Shown here in pieces: positions 35,121-47,100 of a stretch of 64,000 nt of DNA. The first letter of the stretch is position 1. Every line of letters begins with the position of its first letter. The DNA is from Toxonevra muliebris (lineage: Eukaryota > Arthropoda > Insecta > Diptera > Pallopteridae): contig OY829329.1 in assembly GCA_963691655.1 (NCBI GenBank), positions 51,561,279-51,625,278 on the forward strand. Direction: 5' to 3'. The position numbers and the translations under genes were made by a program. The notes under the pieces are model-generated. The model worked only from the letters and a program-made list of their open reading frames with translations. It was not told the origin of the DNA and ran no database searches.

Positions 35121-38100
35121 GTAAGTTTACACAAAAAAAAAAAAAAACATCATTCACAACAACTTCATTATTATTATCGTTATGAATATGAAGTTAAGCA
35201 TATTTTTCATAAGCTGCATGCAACCAACTTGAACAGCGTTCGAAATTTAATTTAACGGACCAGTGACTGGACGTGTAGATTGGTATTGCATTTGGTTGGG
35301 GCGGAAATATGTTGTATATGACTGCTCCTCTACGGCTTTTATTGCTGAGTTAGCGAAAAATGATTTCATTTGTCACGGCTTATCAATTTCGTAATGTAAT
35401 TCATTATGGTGAGCTAAAATTAAAAAGTTTTCAAACCATTTTTCTCAGACGATGGAAATATGTTGATTCATGGCATCTAATCTTCAGTTGCGGAGCCAAT
35501 CTTTCTAATACTTAAACAAATAAAAAATGGTCGTAAAGTTCGGGAGAACACTCCGCCTTGACAAATCTCTGCTTTTCCAACCTCTGAGAGACTACAGTTA
35601 AAAGTATGAAATTCTGTACAGCTTCAGAATATTTTATTTCAGAGGATTTTTTCTGAGAGGTTGAAATTGATGTGCTTCTACTTTCCTCTTACTTTACTGT
35701 TACTGTCTTCCAAGCTGGTACTTTAATGTCGTAAATTTGGTTTTTGTAACTCATGCCACTGTTAAGCGATAACAAGTAAGAATTTGCAGAAAGTAAGGGG
35801 GCTAGGACAAGCTCGTCCTATTTTCTTGTTCAAAGGAAACCAAATAAATAAAATATGAAACACTACTTTCTGAAAGTCTCGGGTCCCTAGGCCTTTCCAT
35901 ATATCATTAAAGAAGTATAAGATTCAGCGGGTGGAATTTCTGTTATGGGTTTGAGGCTAATGTACTTTCCTTTAACTTTTTTCTTTATTCGCCAGTAAAT
36001 CAAAAAAATTGTGACCGCAAATACTTGGCGCTTCTGCTATTGTCTCTCGAACTTGTACTTTGTTCTCGTAAGTTATGTTCTTGTAGCTTATGCCACTGAA
36101 AGGTGATTACAAGAATAACTTTTCAAAAGAAGAGAAGTCTAGAAGAGACTAACTTCCCGGGCATTACAATTTAAAGAGCTTTATTTTTATAATTTTAGAA
36201 TGCTCTCCGCAGTGTGTAACTCAAGCCAAATATTGTTGCTAATTAAACTGAATCACATGAATCACCAGAAAAGTCTCGGCATACGTAAGTTGATATTAAA
36301 GATTCGATGGCCAATAATGATATCCACCCAGAAGCTATCGAGGAAAAATTAGCAAAATACGTTTAAAGCGAAATACGGTGAGGAATGGTGGTGAATAGAT
36401 TTGACGGAATGATTTTTGTCGGTTATTTGTTTAAATTTTGGCTTATTTCTGATCTGAATTTTGAAATGGTTTTTGACCTATTTTTGGTTTGAGTATTGGC
36501 TTGTTTTAGATCTAAGTTTTGGTCTATATAGGCAGTAGCGTATTCAAAGCGGGGGCTATAGAGGCTGAAGCTTCTTATATTTTATTTAATTATATTTTAC
36601 TTTAATAATAATAATTTAATATAAATATTAAAATGGTGTCGGATATTTGAATCAATTCGCCCATGCTGGGCGCTCTAATAGGATGCACGTTACAGTGCAA
36701 CTGGTTATTTAATACATTCAGACTACATTAAATCTACAATTTCAACGTCAGCTTGTAAATGTCTTACTTTTACAAAGCTTGAGTCTGATATTGGTTTAAC
36801 TTTTCCGTTTTTGCCCGTTTTTGAACTGAATTCTGATTTGATTGTAAATCAGAATTTGGTTTTATTTTAGTTTGAATTTTAATCTGAATTTGATTTGAGT
36901 TGTAATCCACGTTTGGTTTAAATTTTGATTTGCTTTCCAGCGTTTGATCTGATTTCTGGTCTAAATTTTGGTTTGGTTTTGATTTGTATTTGCCGTCTTT
37001 TTAGCCTCAGTTTTAATCTAATTCATAGTTTGAGTTGTGGTCAATATTTTCGTCTGAATCGGCTTAATTTTTATACTATTTTGATCTGAATTCCGTTTTA
37101 AAATTTGGTCTGAATTCATCTGAAATTTTGGTATAGTTTTTGTTTAATTTAAATTTAAATTTTTTGATGTAAATATTTATCAGATATTGTCACTAGTTTT
37201 TGGTCTGAATTTTGGGTTGCTTTCGTTTGGTATTTGGTGTCCTTTTGGTCGGTATAAAGTTTTGTCCAACTATTGGTTTGAGCTGTGGTCTAAATTTTTT
37301 TTGAACTTTGGAAAGAATTTTAAAACTGATTTTGGTTTTGATTCGGTCTGAATTTAAGTCGGAGTTTTGACCTAAATTTGATTTAATTTTGGTCGATTTT
37401 TGTTGGAAGTTCGGTCCGATTCGTGGTCTGAACATTGTTTTATTTTTAACCGGTTGTTGCCCGGTACCCGGAAGCGTGTATGGATCTCGTTGAAATTTAA
37501 AATGCATTGGTTTTTTATCATCTTAAGATATATTTACATTTTAAGTAATGTATAACAGGTTTAAAGAACGTATTTAATTTTTCATAAAAAAGAAGTACTT
37601 GGTTATGGAGTTGTGAGATCGTGAGATTGTGAGATGTGAGATATTAATAGTGATATCGATGCTAAGAGTGATATAAATGTATATTTTTTAATTTAATTTA
37701 ATTTTTTTTCGGGTTTTAGTTTCGACCAAAAATGAATCAAAAAATAGAGATGTATCAAACTTTTTCTCAAAAAAAATTTTTCTCAAAGGAAATTAAAATT
37801 TCCTTCAAATTGTTTTCTCAAAATAGATCATTTAACAATATAAATCCATCGGAAAAGTCATAATCAAGATTTTGATCTGAATTTGGTCTAATTTTGATCT
37901 AGATTTTTATTCTGAATTTGGGTTTTTTTCTTGGTTTGAACTTCGAAGTATTTGAATTTTAATTTGAAATTTGGTCGAAATTTCCGCCTAAATTTCTATC
38001 TGATTTTAGTTTGAATTTTGGTCTCAGTTTTGTTCTAGTTATCTTTTAATTTTTGACCTGTATTTGATAACATTTTTGCACTAGTTTTTGGTCTAGGTCT

Positions 38101-41100
38101 GGGTTTTGGTCGATAGTGAGTCCGATATTTATCTTTTAATTTAATAAAATCAGCCCTTCCAACCCCCCCAAACCCAAATCCTAGAACCGCCATTGTATAT
38201 AGGTATGGATTTTGGTCTGCTTTTGTTCTGAGATTAAGTTTGAATCACGGTCTGATTTTAAGACGGAAATATGGTCTGAGTTTTAAATTTTGTTATAAAT
38301 TTTGACATAACTTTAGAATAGGTTGTTTTTATTTGATTTATCCGCGATTAAAGCGACAAAACAGAAACAAGATGAGCTGACAATGTTTTCTGTAAAAAAG
38401 TCATAAGCCGAAACATTCCAAGTATCCGAAAAACTCAACTCATTGAGGAGGACTCAGTGATTTTAGTGATTATGAGTACCACGCACTAAAAGAAAGTGGA
38501 TCATGTCACTTCTTCTAGCAAAATAGAAATACAGCAAAAATAGAAATTATGTGTTACTTGTGGCAAACCGAACCCGTTAAGCGGTAGTTGAAAAGCGCGA
38601 AAAGGGGGCCTCGGTAGGGTTAAATAGAATTCATTTTATTTATTTGTTAGAATTGGACCCGTGTTTGGCATTTCCTGCAAATGAACCAATGTATTTATTG
38701 GAATGTAGAGGGTAAGAAGAAAGCCTGTAGTCTATGGATTAATAATGCCATCTTGTATCTTCAACGTTATGAAAACCGTAAACGGACTTGTTTTCCCTGA
38801 TTTTTATAGGCTCTAAATTAGTAACAAACGTAATTCCTATGCTATTGATGTCCTGTTCAGTTATCGGTGTCTCTTTTTCCCACAAATTTTAGTGTTAAAG
38901 TACTAAAATATATGCAGTTTGCCAATGGTGTGAAACGGCCGTCACTGCTCTAATTACACGCCGATAACACTCATCATCGTCTCGGCAGTTCTTGTGTCTT
39001 GAATTGAACTTAATATAATTTAACATACCATGAAATTGTTATTTAATAATTAGAAAATGGTTTCCAGCATGGAAGCAAGATTCCAATTCTCGAAAGTCAA
39101 TGAAAAGCTACATGTTTTGTCTACTCAATGAAACTTTTTTGTAATTTGGCATTGATGCAGTAAGGAAACCCAAGTCAATGACTTAATTTAGAGGCGAACA
39201 GACAGACGTCTACGTCTATGGCATAGTAGTCGCGCCATAGACTTAGATTCAGAAGACTTACCACAAAAAAAGTACGCGACATTATAGAAAAATTAAAAAT
39301 TACTACTACATATAAAAGAAAGAGCATTACCAACAAAAGTATGTGCCGCCGGAAAGTTGTAAAATTATTGGCATGCTTAACAATGTCATTAGAGACGATA
39401 ACTTTCACCAACAACTAAAAATAAGGATTGCTTTTGCTTCCTACATGCCCCAGATGCAACAATGGAACAAAACAAAAAATTCTATAAAAGATGACAATGA
39501 ACGCATTGGCATCTCAATGACACCATGTGCCGTGTAACCATAGAGTGAAAGAGAGAGAAAAAGTATATGAGTAAGGGAGTGAACGAGTAAGTGAAGCAAG
39601 ATATGACATCGCACTTGTGTGTGTTTCAGGAATTCCGTGCACGTTTCATGCACGTGTATCACAAAACGGAACTGAAACGGTTATGAAGTGCCGAAAGTAG
39701 AGGGCATGACAACTTGGAATGCAATTTAAAAAATTCAAAATCATAATGAAGAAGCTGCTGGAAATGATGACGATGACAATGAGAATTTCAGTATAAATAA
39801 CAAGAATGAAGGTATACAAAATGAAGTATGAAAATATTTATGACAAGGTGTTGCTTCTACTATGATTTCTGATGACTTTCACCTAAATAACTTGGAAGAA
39901 GGTAATACGTTAGTACTCGTATATGAATATATAAGGTTATAAAACTCTTTGCATGTATGTATAAGTTTTTATTGAATTCCAGACAATTGATAGAAATTGT
40001 TTGATGAGAAATTTAATTGGAACAATAGAGAAATATTTGAAAATTGAAGTATTAGAAATTAATATGTAAAAGTTTAGCAAATTCAATAATGTGAAGAAAC
40101 TTGTGCGAATTGAAATGCAAGTGAAGAGCTTTAGTGCATACTTTTAAGTGCAGAGAAAAATATGGCAAGGCATTTTAGTAATAAAAAGTGATGCTGCATT
40201 GTGTGAGGACGCAAGTCGGCTCACCCCCTTGTTTGCGTCTCACCAGAGGAGTTATTTTATATTATCATAAATTGTTTATTTTACTTTATTATTTTCTTTT
40301 AATATTATCATGAATTGTTTATTTTTATATTACTTTATTATTTCCTTTTTAATTGTTAAGTTGTTTCTTATTATTTGCCCATAAAGGGACATTTTATAAT
40401 GTAAAATGCTGAGTCTAAGAAGAATTGTACATTAAAACGAAAAAGCAACCCTGCAATTGCATAAACTAATAGTCGAGTGGTGAACACACTCATCTAGCTG
40501 AATGACGCAATGTTTAGAACTTAACGAAGAAAAGACAGCGAAACAACAAGCAGATGGCGGCGAATGAAGAAAACTCTTTCTCTTTCGGCGATCAACAGCG
40601 GCAGCAAGCAGACGTGTATCCAGTGTCTCGTGACGGAAAACTGAAGGGAATGAGAAAAGTGACTGGGGAAGCCATTTTTGGACATCGACACTTCTCTGTG
40701 CCACGCACCAGGAGGATCACCGGGATAGGCCACGCCGTCCACCCCACTGTGTTATATAAGTGAAATACAAAAGAATAAATTAAAGTTAAATAAGAAAAAA
40801 AATAATATTTGTTAAAAAAAAATTAAATAAATAAAAGAGAAAAATAAAACGAAATGAGTTTGTGTTCGTTACTTTTTAGTGTTACGCACTAAAGGGTCCA
40901 TTTGCCGGATTCAGATCGACTCTCCTCTGTGCCACGCACTAGGGGGGATTCGAAAGATTGGCCACGCCATCGTCAAGCAGAATTTAAGGTGCAGAGCACC
41001 ATACGAGATATTGTAAGAAGGTGCTCCCTAGTGCCACGCACTAGGAGGAACCACGAGGACACGCCTTGAGGTAACATAAAAAAAGTGAAATTAAATAAAA

Positions 41101-44100
41101 TAAAAGGGGCAAGATCCCCAAATGAGTGTTGTTTAGTGTTCGTAAATAGAAGGTAGTTCGCCCCGGTCTATAAATAAATTTCTGTAGCCTCTAACCCTGG
41201 ACTCGGCGAGTGATACCCAGGCTAGAGCTTCGTTACAATTATATTCAAAATCTGTGCTTTATACATGAATGGAGAAAAGCATGTGAAAAGTGATGATATT
41301 TACTTTCAGGCGGCTTGAAAATATATTAAATTCAAAGAAAATTTCATTAATTCAAATTTAAAGTTACCAACTTCAAAAGAGTATATCAAAACATTTCGAC
41401 ATACTTAAAAAAAACACAAAATTAAATGAAATGAAATTGAAAATGTAAGAATAAGAGCATATGAAAAACGTGAACATTTATATTCATTCATATCAAAAGC
41501 AGAAGATGCTGCTGCTACTTAACATATTCAAGGATTCAAGCGCGCGAAATTTCCTTTTGTCCTACTGCCTATCACACACCACAAAGCGTTTCTTAAGTGG
41601 CGTTCTTTGTGTGAATGAGCGCCTCAAAAGTTACTGCCTCTTCATATAAATCGACTGGCTTTGAATCCAAAATTAAAATTTGAATACATGAAATTGTAGA
41701 AACTTTACCTAAGTAAATGGAGTTGTACGTGATTACGTATATACGATTATAACTGCGTATCTAAATGATTTTTTTGCTGCAGCTGTGAAACTTTGTAAGA
41801 CAACTCGTTCTATATCCCCTATATCATCTGTGGACTTTAAAAAATGTGGGTGTACAGAAGTGTGCCCCATCTACTAGTTAGAACCTTTATTCAATCACTC
41901 AGTTTTTCACCATATAATATTCGACAGCTACTTCGATGCACATTGATATGATACAATGATTAGAGGGAGCGCTCTGATTTTGATGAAATTTCATGTGTTA
42001 ATATTTTGGGTTGCTAAACTCAAAGCTGAAGTCAGTTTTAATTGGACTGTTTTGTTTTCGCCATAAACTAAGCTTAGAGTTACAATTTTTGTCATATTTG
42101 GCAAGCTATAATGGGAGAATGGGCAGTTTGGTCTTTAAGACATTTATTTTATTTAGTTATGTTGATATTGGACTTTTCAGTAAGTTAAACAATTTTCATT
42201 GGAATCCTTAAACGTTGAAATAAAAATGAAATGAATGAATGTAACTTTTGACTCTTTACACTTTTATTAATTGTTCTTTTAAAAAAGTTTAATTTCAATT
42301 TTTGTCTAAATAAAACGATATAGAACTATTTTCAAATTGAATTATTTCCTGACAGCAGAGTATGTTTTTGCACATTCCGATAAAGGAAGATGCCTTCTAA
42401 AATTTAAATTTTTTCAAAAATACTAAACTTTAGAAACAATGCAAAATTTGTATCTTTCCAAATCTTGATTAAAAAATAACACCAAAAATTGCCCTCTTGT
42501 ATTATGAATACAAAACTGCTATTTTCGCCAGGATATCATTAAAAACTTATTTTCAGATGTTTTTTACTCAACACACAAAAACACTAAAATTGAAAAATCC
42601 AACATTTTTGTGACACATTTATCGACTTTGAGCTGTTCTCCAAACTAATTACATTGTATAACACACTTTTTGTAATATGAATGAAAACAGGTAGGCGTGA
42701 AAGAGAGCAATACCACCTTAATCAAAAAGTTGCCGGAATAAATTCAGAAAATTAAAAAAACTAGTTTATTCATGTAAATCTATATTGTCCCCTTCAAAGT
42801 AATCCCCATCGATGTAACACACTTATGCCGGCGCTTGTTCCAATCCTCGAAATATTTTTTATATTCGGTTTTCGGTATGTCCATCAGTGCTTCCTGCGAT
42901 TTTTCCATTACTTCCCCTCGGCTGCTGAAACGCGTTCCCCGTAATGGTTTTTTAACTCGATTGAACAGAAAGAAGTCACATGGAGCCAAATCAGGTGAAT
43001 TCGGTGGCTGTTGAATGGTATTTGTTGAATTTTTCGTCAAAAAATTACGAATAATGATGGCACTGTGCGACGGTGTGTTCTCATGGTGCAAAATCCACGA
43101 GTTTTCTGTCCACAATTCTGGTCTCTTTCGGCGATTGCTTCACGCAAACGCCTCATAATACTCTCTGATGGTTAATTTGTGGTTATTGACCAAAATTTCT
43201 TTTACTTTATCAACGTTTTCGTCGGTTTTCGATGTCGATGGTCGGCCACTGTGTCCATCATCTTCGATTGACTCACGACCACTTTTGAACCGCTCGTGCC
43301 ACTGGTAAACAACCGTTTTCTTTAGAGAATCGTTGCCGAAACACTTTTCCAACATTTCCAACGTTCGCGCACCATTAAATCCGTTTTTTACGCAAAATTT
43401 AATACAAATCAATTTAATAAAATTGTAAAAAATCGCCAACACACAGAGATAGATGTACTCTTGGCTACGTAACTTTTGCAAATGTCAAGCTATGACGCTA
43501 AGATTTAGAGGAAATATCAACAAAAGATGTACCAACTTAACAAAAAAAAAAAAAAACAGAACTCAAATCAGAACGATGGGAGCACCACACGGTGGTTATT
43601 CCGGGAACTTTTTGATCAAGGTGGTATACTGACCATCTTTCCCCATCAGTGTCATATTCTAGATGGCCTACAAAATGTTTTAAAAACGATTGATTTTTTG
43701 GAGGAGCTAGGACAGTTTAAAACATCATAACTTATGTTTGTTGGAAAGGTCTCGACATGTACTAGTAGAAAATACACTCAAACATTCAAATCGGATGTTC
43801 CGTTCCAAAATTATGAGAGCTAAACAATACTTTCTATTAAATATACAAAAGTACAAAATAAGTTACGCATAGCCGTTTACATTTTCTCAAGCCCTCTGCT
43901 ACTCGTATCGGAATAGAGAATTTCAACAAGCTGAATCAGTCACCGCGAAAATTTGAAAAAAAGATTTCACAAGTTTTAAGAAGAAGAAGGAAAATTTTTT
44001 TGTGATATTCGTAAACCTTAATGGTTTTCCACTTCAACATATTTTTCTAGCCCAAAATCCAAAAAACAAAAAAAAAAAAAAAATGCAAAATTCTCCCCTG

Positions 44101-47100
44101 TTTCCGAAATGTTTTCTACCAACCATAATTAGATTTCCTTGATCATAATTACATTTGACTGCAGCTTTTCAGCTTATGTTTTACATATATATAACTACCT
44201 TAACTTTTTACTGCATAAGCTATAAGTAAATTAAATTTTCAATACAGTAATTAGATTTATGAATAAAAACGAAGATCAAGTTACCGCCGTTTGTCCTAAT
44301 GAAAAACAGAAAAGGCATGTAAAACATTTATAATAGAAACTCTTAGCGTTCAGTGAAAGAATTTTAAACTTCAATGGGTGCGGTGCTATTCTAATGTTGG
44401 GGGGGATGCGATTGTTAGGACCATCAACACAGTTCAGTGGAAAAAAATCTATTTGGGGCAATAACCAAATTCATGCTCAATAATTCGAAAAATTTTTATA
44501 AATTGAGGCCTAATCCATTCTTAATAATTGGAAATAGTTTCGCAATTTCGCAACTAAAACAGTGATTTTGGAACAAGTATGTCAAAAAATAACACATGAA
44601 ATAATATTTTTGAGATGAGGGAAATGTTTATAGGAGCAATTGAGAACAGCACAATTCATTTATAGTTCTTTGGATGTAAATGAACAATTCCAGGCTTAAG
44701 AAATTTTTATAAACTTTTTATTAAAATAAGATCTTAAAGTTATAGCCCATCAATGAGACCTTATCCATACTAGAATAATTTTCAGCTTTTTTTCTGTCTT
44801 CGGGCTCGCGTCGCAACCATCGAAATGGTTGCGGAGATTTTCGCTTTAGTTTGAACGTACAATATGATGAATCGGAATCCCGAAAATCTCCGCAACCAGA
44901 CTTGATAGAACAATTTCATGAACATATAGAAACGATCCCACTCGACCCTAAAGCCAGAACCTGTGTTGTACTGTGTAATTAGAGGAGTTTTTTGTAATAT
45001 TATTAAAAAAACAGTGATTTAAAATCAATACACTAAATGGTTGCGTTCAGGAGACACAACTGTTGGCCAACAGAGGAGAGCGTGTCTTCTGAACGCGTAG
45101 TTCTATGTTTTTGATCACCACAACTGTTCAATTTGGACGCCATTTTTTCCATCATATTATTTTTCCGCTCTTTCATTTCGCAGGTTGTTTCTCAAAAATT
45201 GGACAAATGATGCATCATGCCGTTCAGAAGACACAACATATTTAAAACAACAGTTGCCAATTTACAAGCAAAAGTTTAAAATTTTGTGTGTCTTCTGAAC
45301 AAAACTGGAAAGTGCTCATCACCCAAAAATTATTATTGAAACTAAAACAAAATCTTAAAATGTAAAACCTCATAACTTTCTTTTTTCTCCTCATACGATA
45401 TTCATCTTTGACTAAAAATAAAAACTACTTCTTTTTGCGGACACAAAGTATTCCCACATTCTAAAATCTATTGAATTTTAGCATTTGCCACAATTCTTCA
45501 ACAAAACGATGGCGCCACTACTTTTAATCTATTGGACGCCATAAAGTCTGCAAAAAAATGTTTACTGTTTGGAGGAAATGAATGAAACAAGATAGAAAGA
45601 AAATAAAAAAATTCAGCAAAATAAAATTGGCGTCAGACTAGCTGGCATTCGAGAGGGTATCTAATACTAGACACACATTCGAACAGATAGAAATGAACAG
45701 TGGCAGTAAAGGTTTCACTAGTTATGTATATCTTCATAAAAAAAAATGATGCCACAAAATAAAACAGCGCATAAATTTTTGTGTGTCACAAAAATAAGCA
45801 AAAACAAGGAAGAAGAAAGTTTAAGAATCATTTGAGTTATGGGGAAATAGACAAATATTTATCCTGGGGTAGCTAACTCGCATTTGTAGAAATGTAGTAA
45901 GTGGATTTTTTGATGTAGTAGTGGTAAATTAAGTAGGCTGATTAGTGTGTAAAGCACGGTTTCAGGGGTTATTTTTTTGTTTTATGATAATAGAGTTTTG
46001 TTGTCAGTTTATTGATAAAAATTATGTAATTGTTATGAGAGTAAAAGTAAAGAGAAATGAAAAAAACCCACATAGGAAGCTAAACAAGTTTTGAGCTAAC
46101 GTTTCATAGAACTTATTTCTCTCAGTCCTGTATTAAAATATTCTAATTTTTTTGGGGTAACTTTTTGAAAAGGTATTTATCTTTTTGTTGGCAATTAATA
46201 TGGCTTCTTTAGTTGAGGTACTTCTGCAACTTCTTTCTTTTTCGAATACACAAAATATTTCAATAATAAACCAAGAACGGGGTGGGGTGAGATTTCTACC
46301 CAGAAAAAAATCGAAACGATAAAAATTTATTGTATTTCAACTATGTATGGATTTTCGATGGAATTTCAACTGCCAAACGCTGTTGTTGTTGGAGATGCTG
46401 GCAATTGTATGGCGTCTGCTGTTAAGATGAGCTGACTGAATGAATGACGTCTGTCTGACTGACTAAATGCTTCTTGATAAATTGTGTGCGGCATACAAGG
46501 GTCAAAAATAAGAATAATAATAACTGCTGTTATGCTAGTGAAGAAAAAAGTGATATATGAAGCACTTGAAAATGATTTTGAAAGCGAAATTATTTCGCTG
46601 TTATGACAACTGCTTTTGTTAAGTTAATTGATTTTTTTTTTATATATATTTAGCAGGGTGAAAGTTTTTGTAAGGTATTCGGTATGATTTTCTTATGAAT
46701 TTAAATGAATAGATAAAATTAGTTTGAAATAAATTTTCAATTTTATTTATTTAGGTACTTCTTTCAACACTTAAGCTTGTATTTATTTTTGTTTTATGTA
46801 TAATAGAAGTGGAGCACTTAAATTTCATAAATCAAACAATGATTGACATTAGATAAATTTAACCTCATAACAACTGAACAAAAAAATACTGTTTTGATTG
46901 TAAACGAAATGATATCAAAAGAAGTAAAAAAGATAAAGAGTATTTTATTCAATTTCGGACGACTTATGAATACCCTATAACAAATGTTCAAACTTATTTT
47001 ATTATAGTATTCCAAATTACATTCAGCCTTATCAGTAATGAAATAATGTCGATGTAATCGATAGATTTACCAATGATTCAAAAAACAGGCATTATTTCAT

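Noticed and set aside
37193..37507. 104-codon minus frame, Lys/Asn/Pro/Gln-rich
   Set aside because: It is produced by the TTTGGTCTGA-type array read backwards.
40432..40763. Overlapping frames of 69-90 codons on both strands
   Set aside because: They fall in the LTR-like block and come from its higher GC content. No domain, and the plus and minus frames are equally open.
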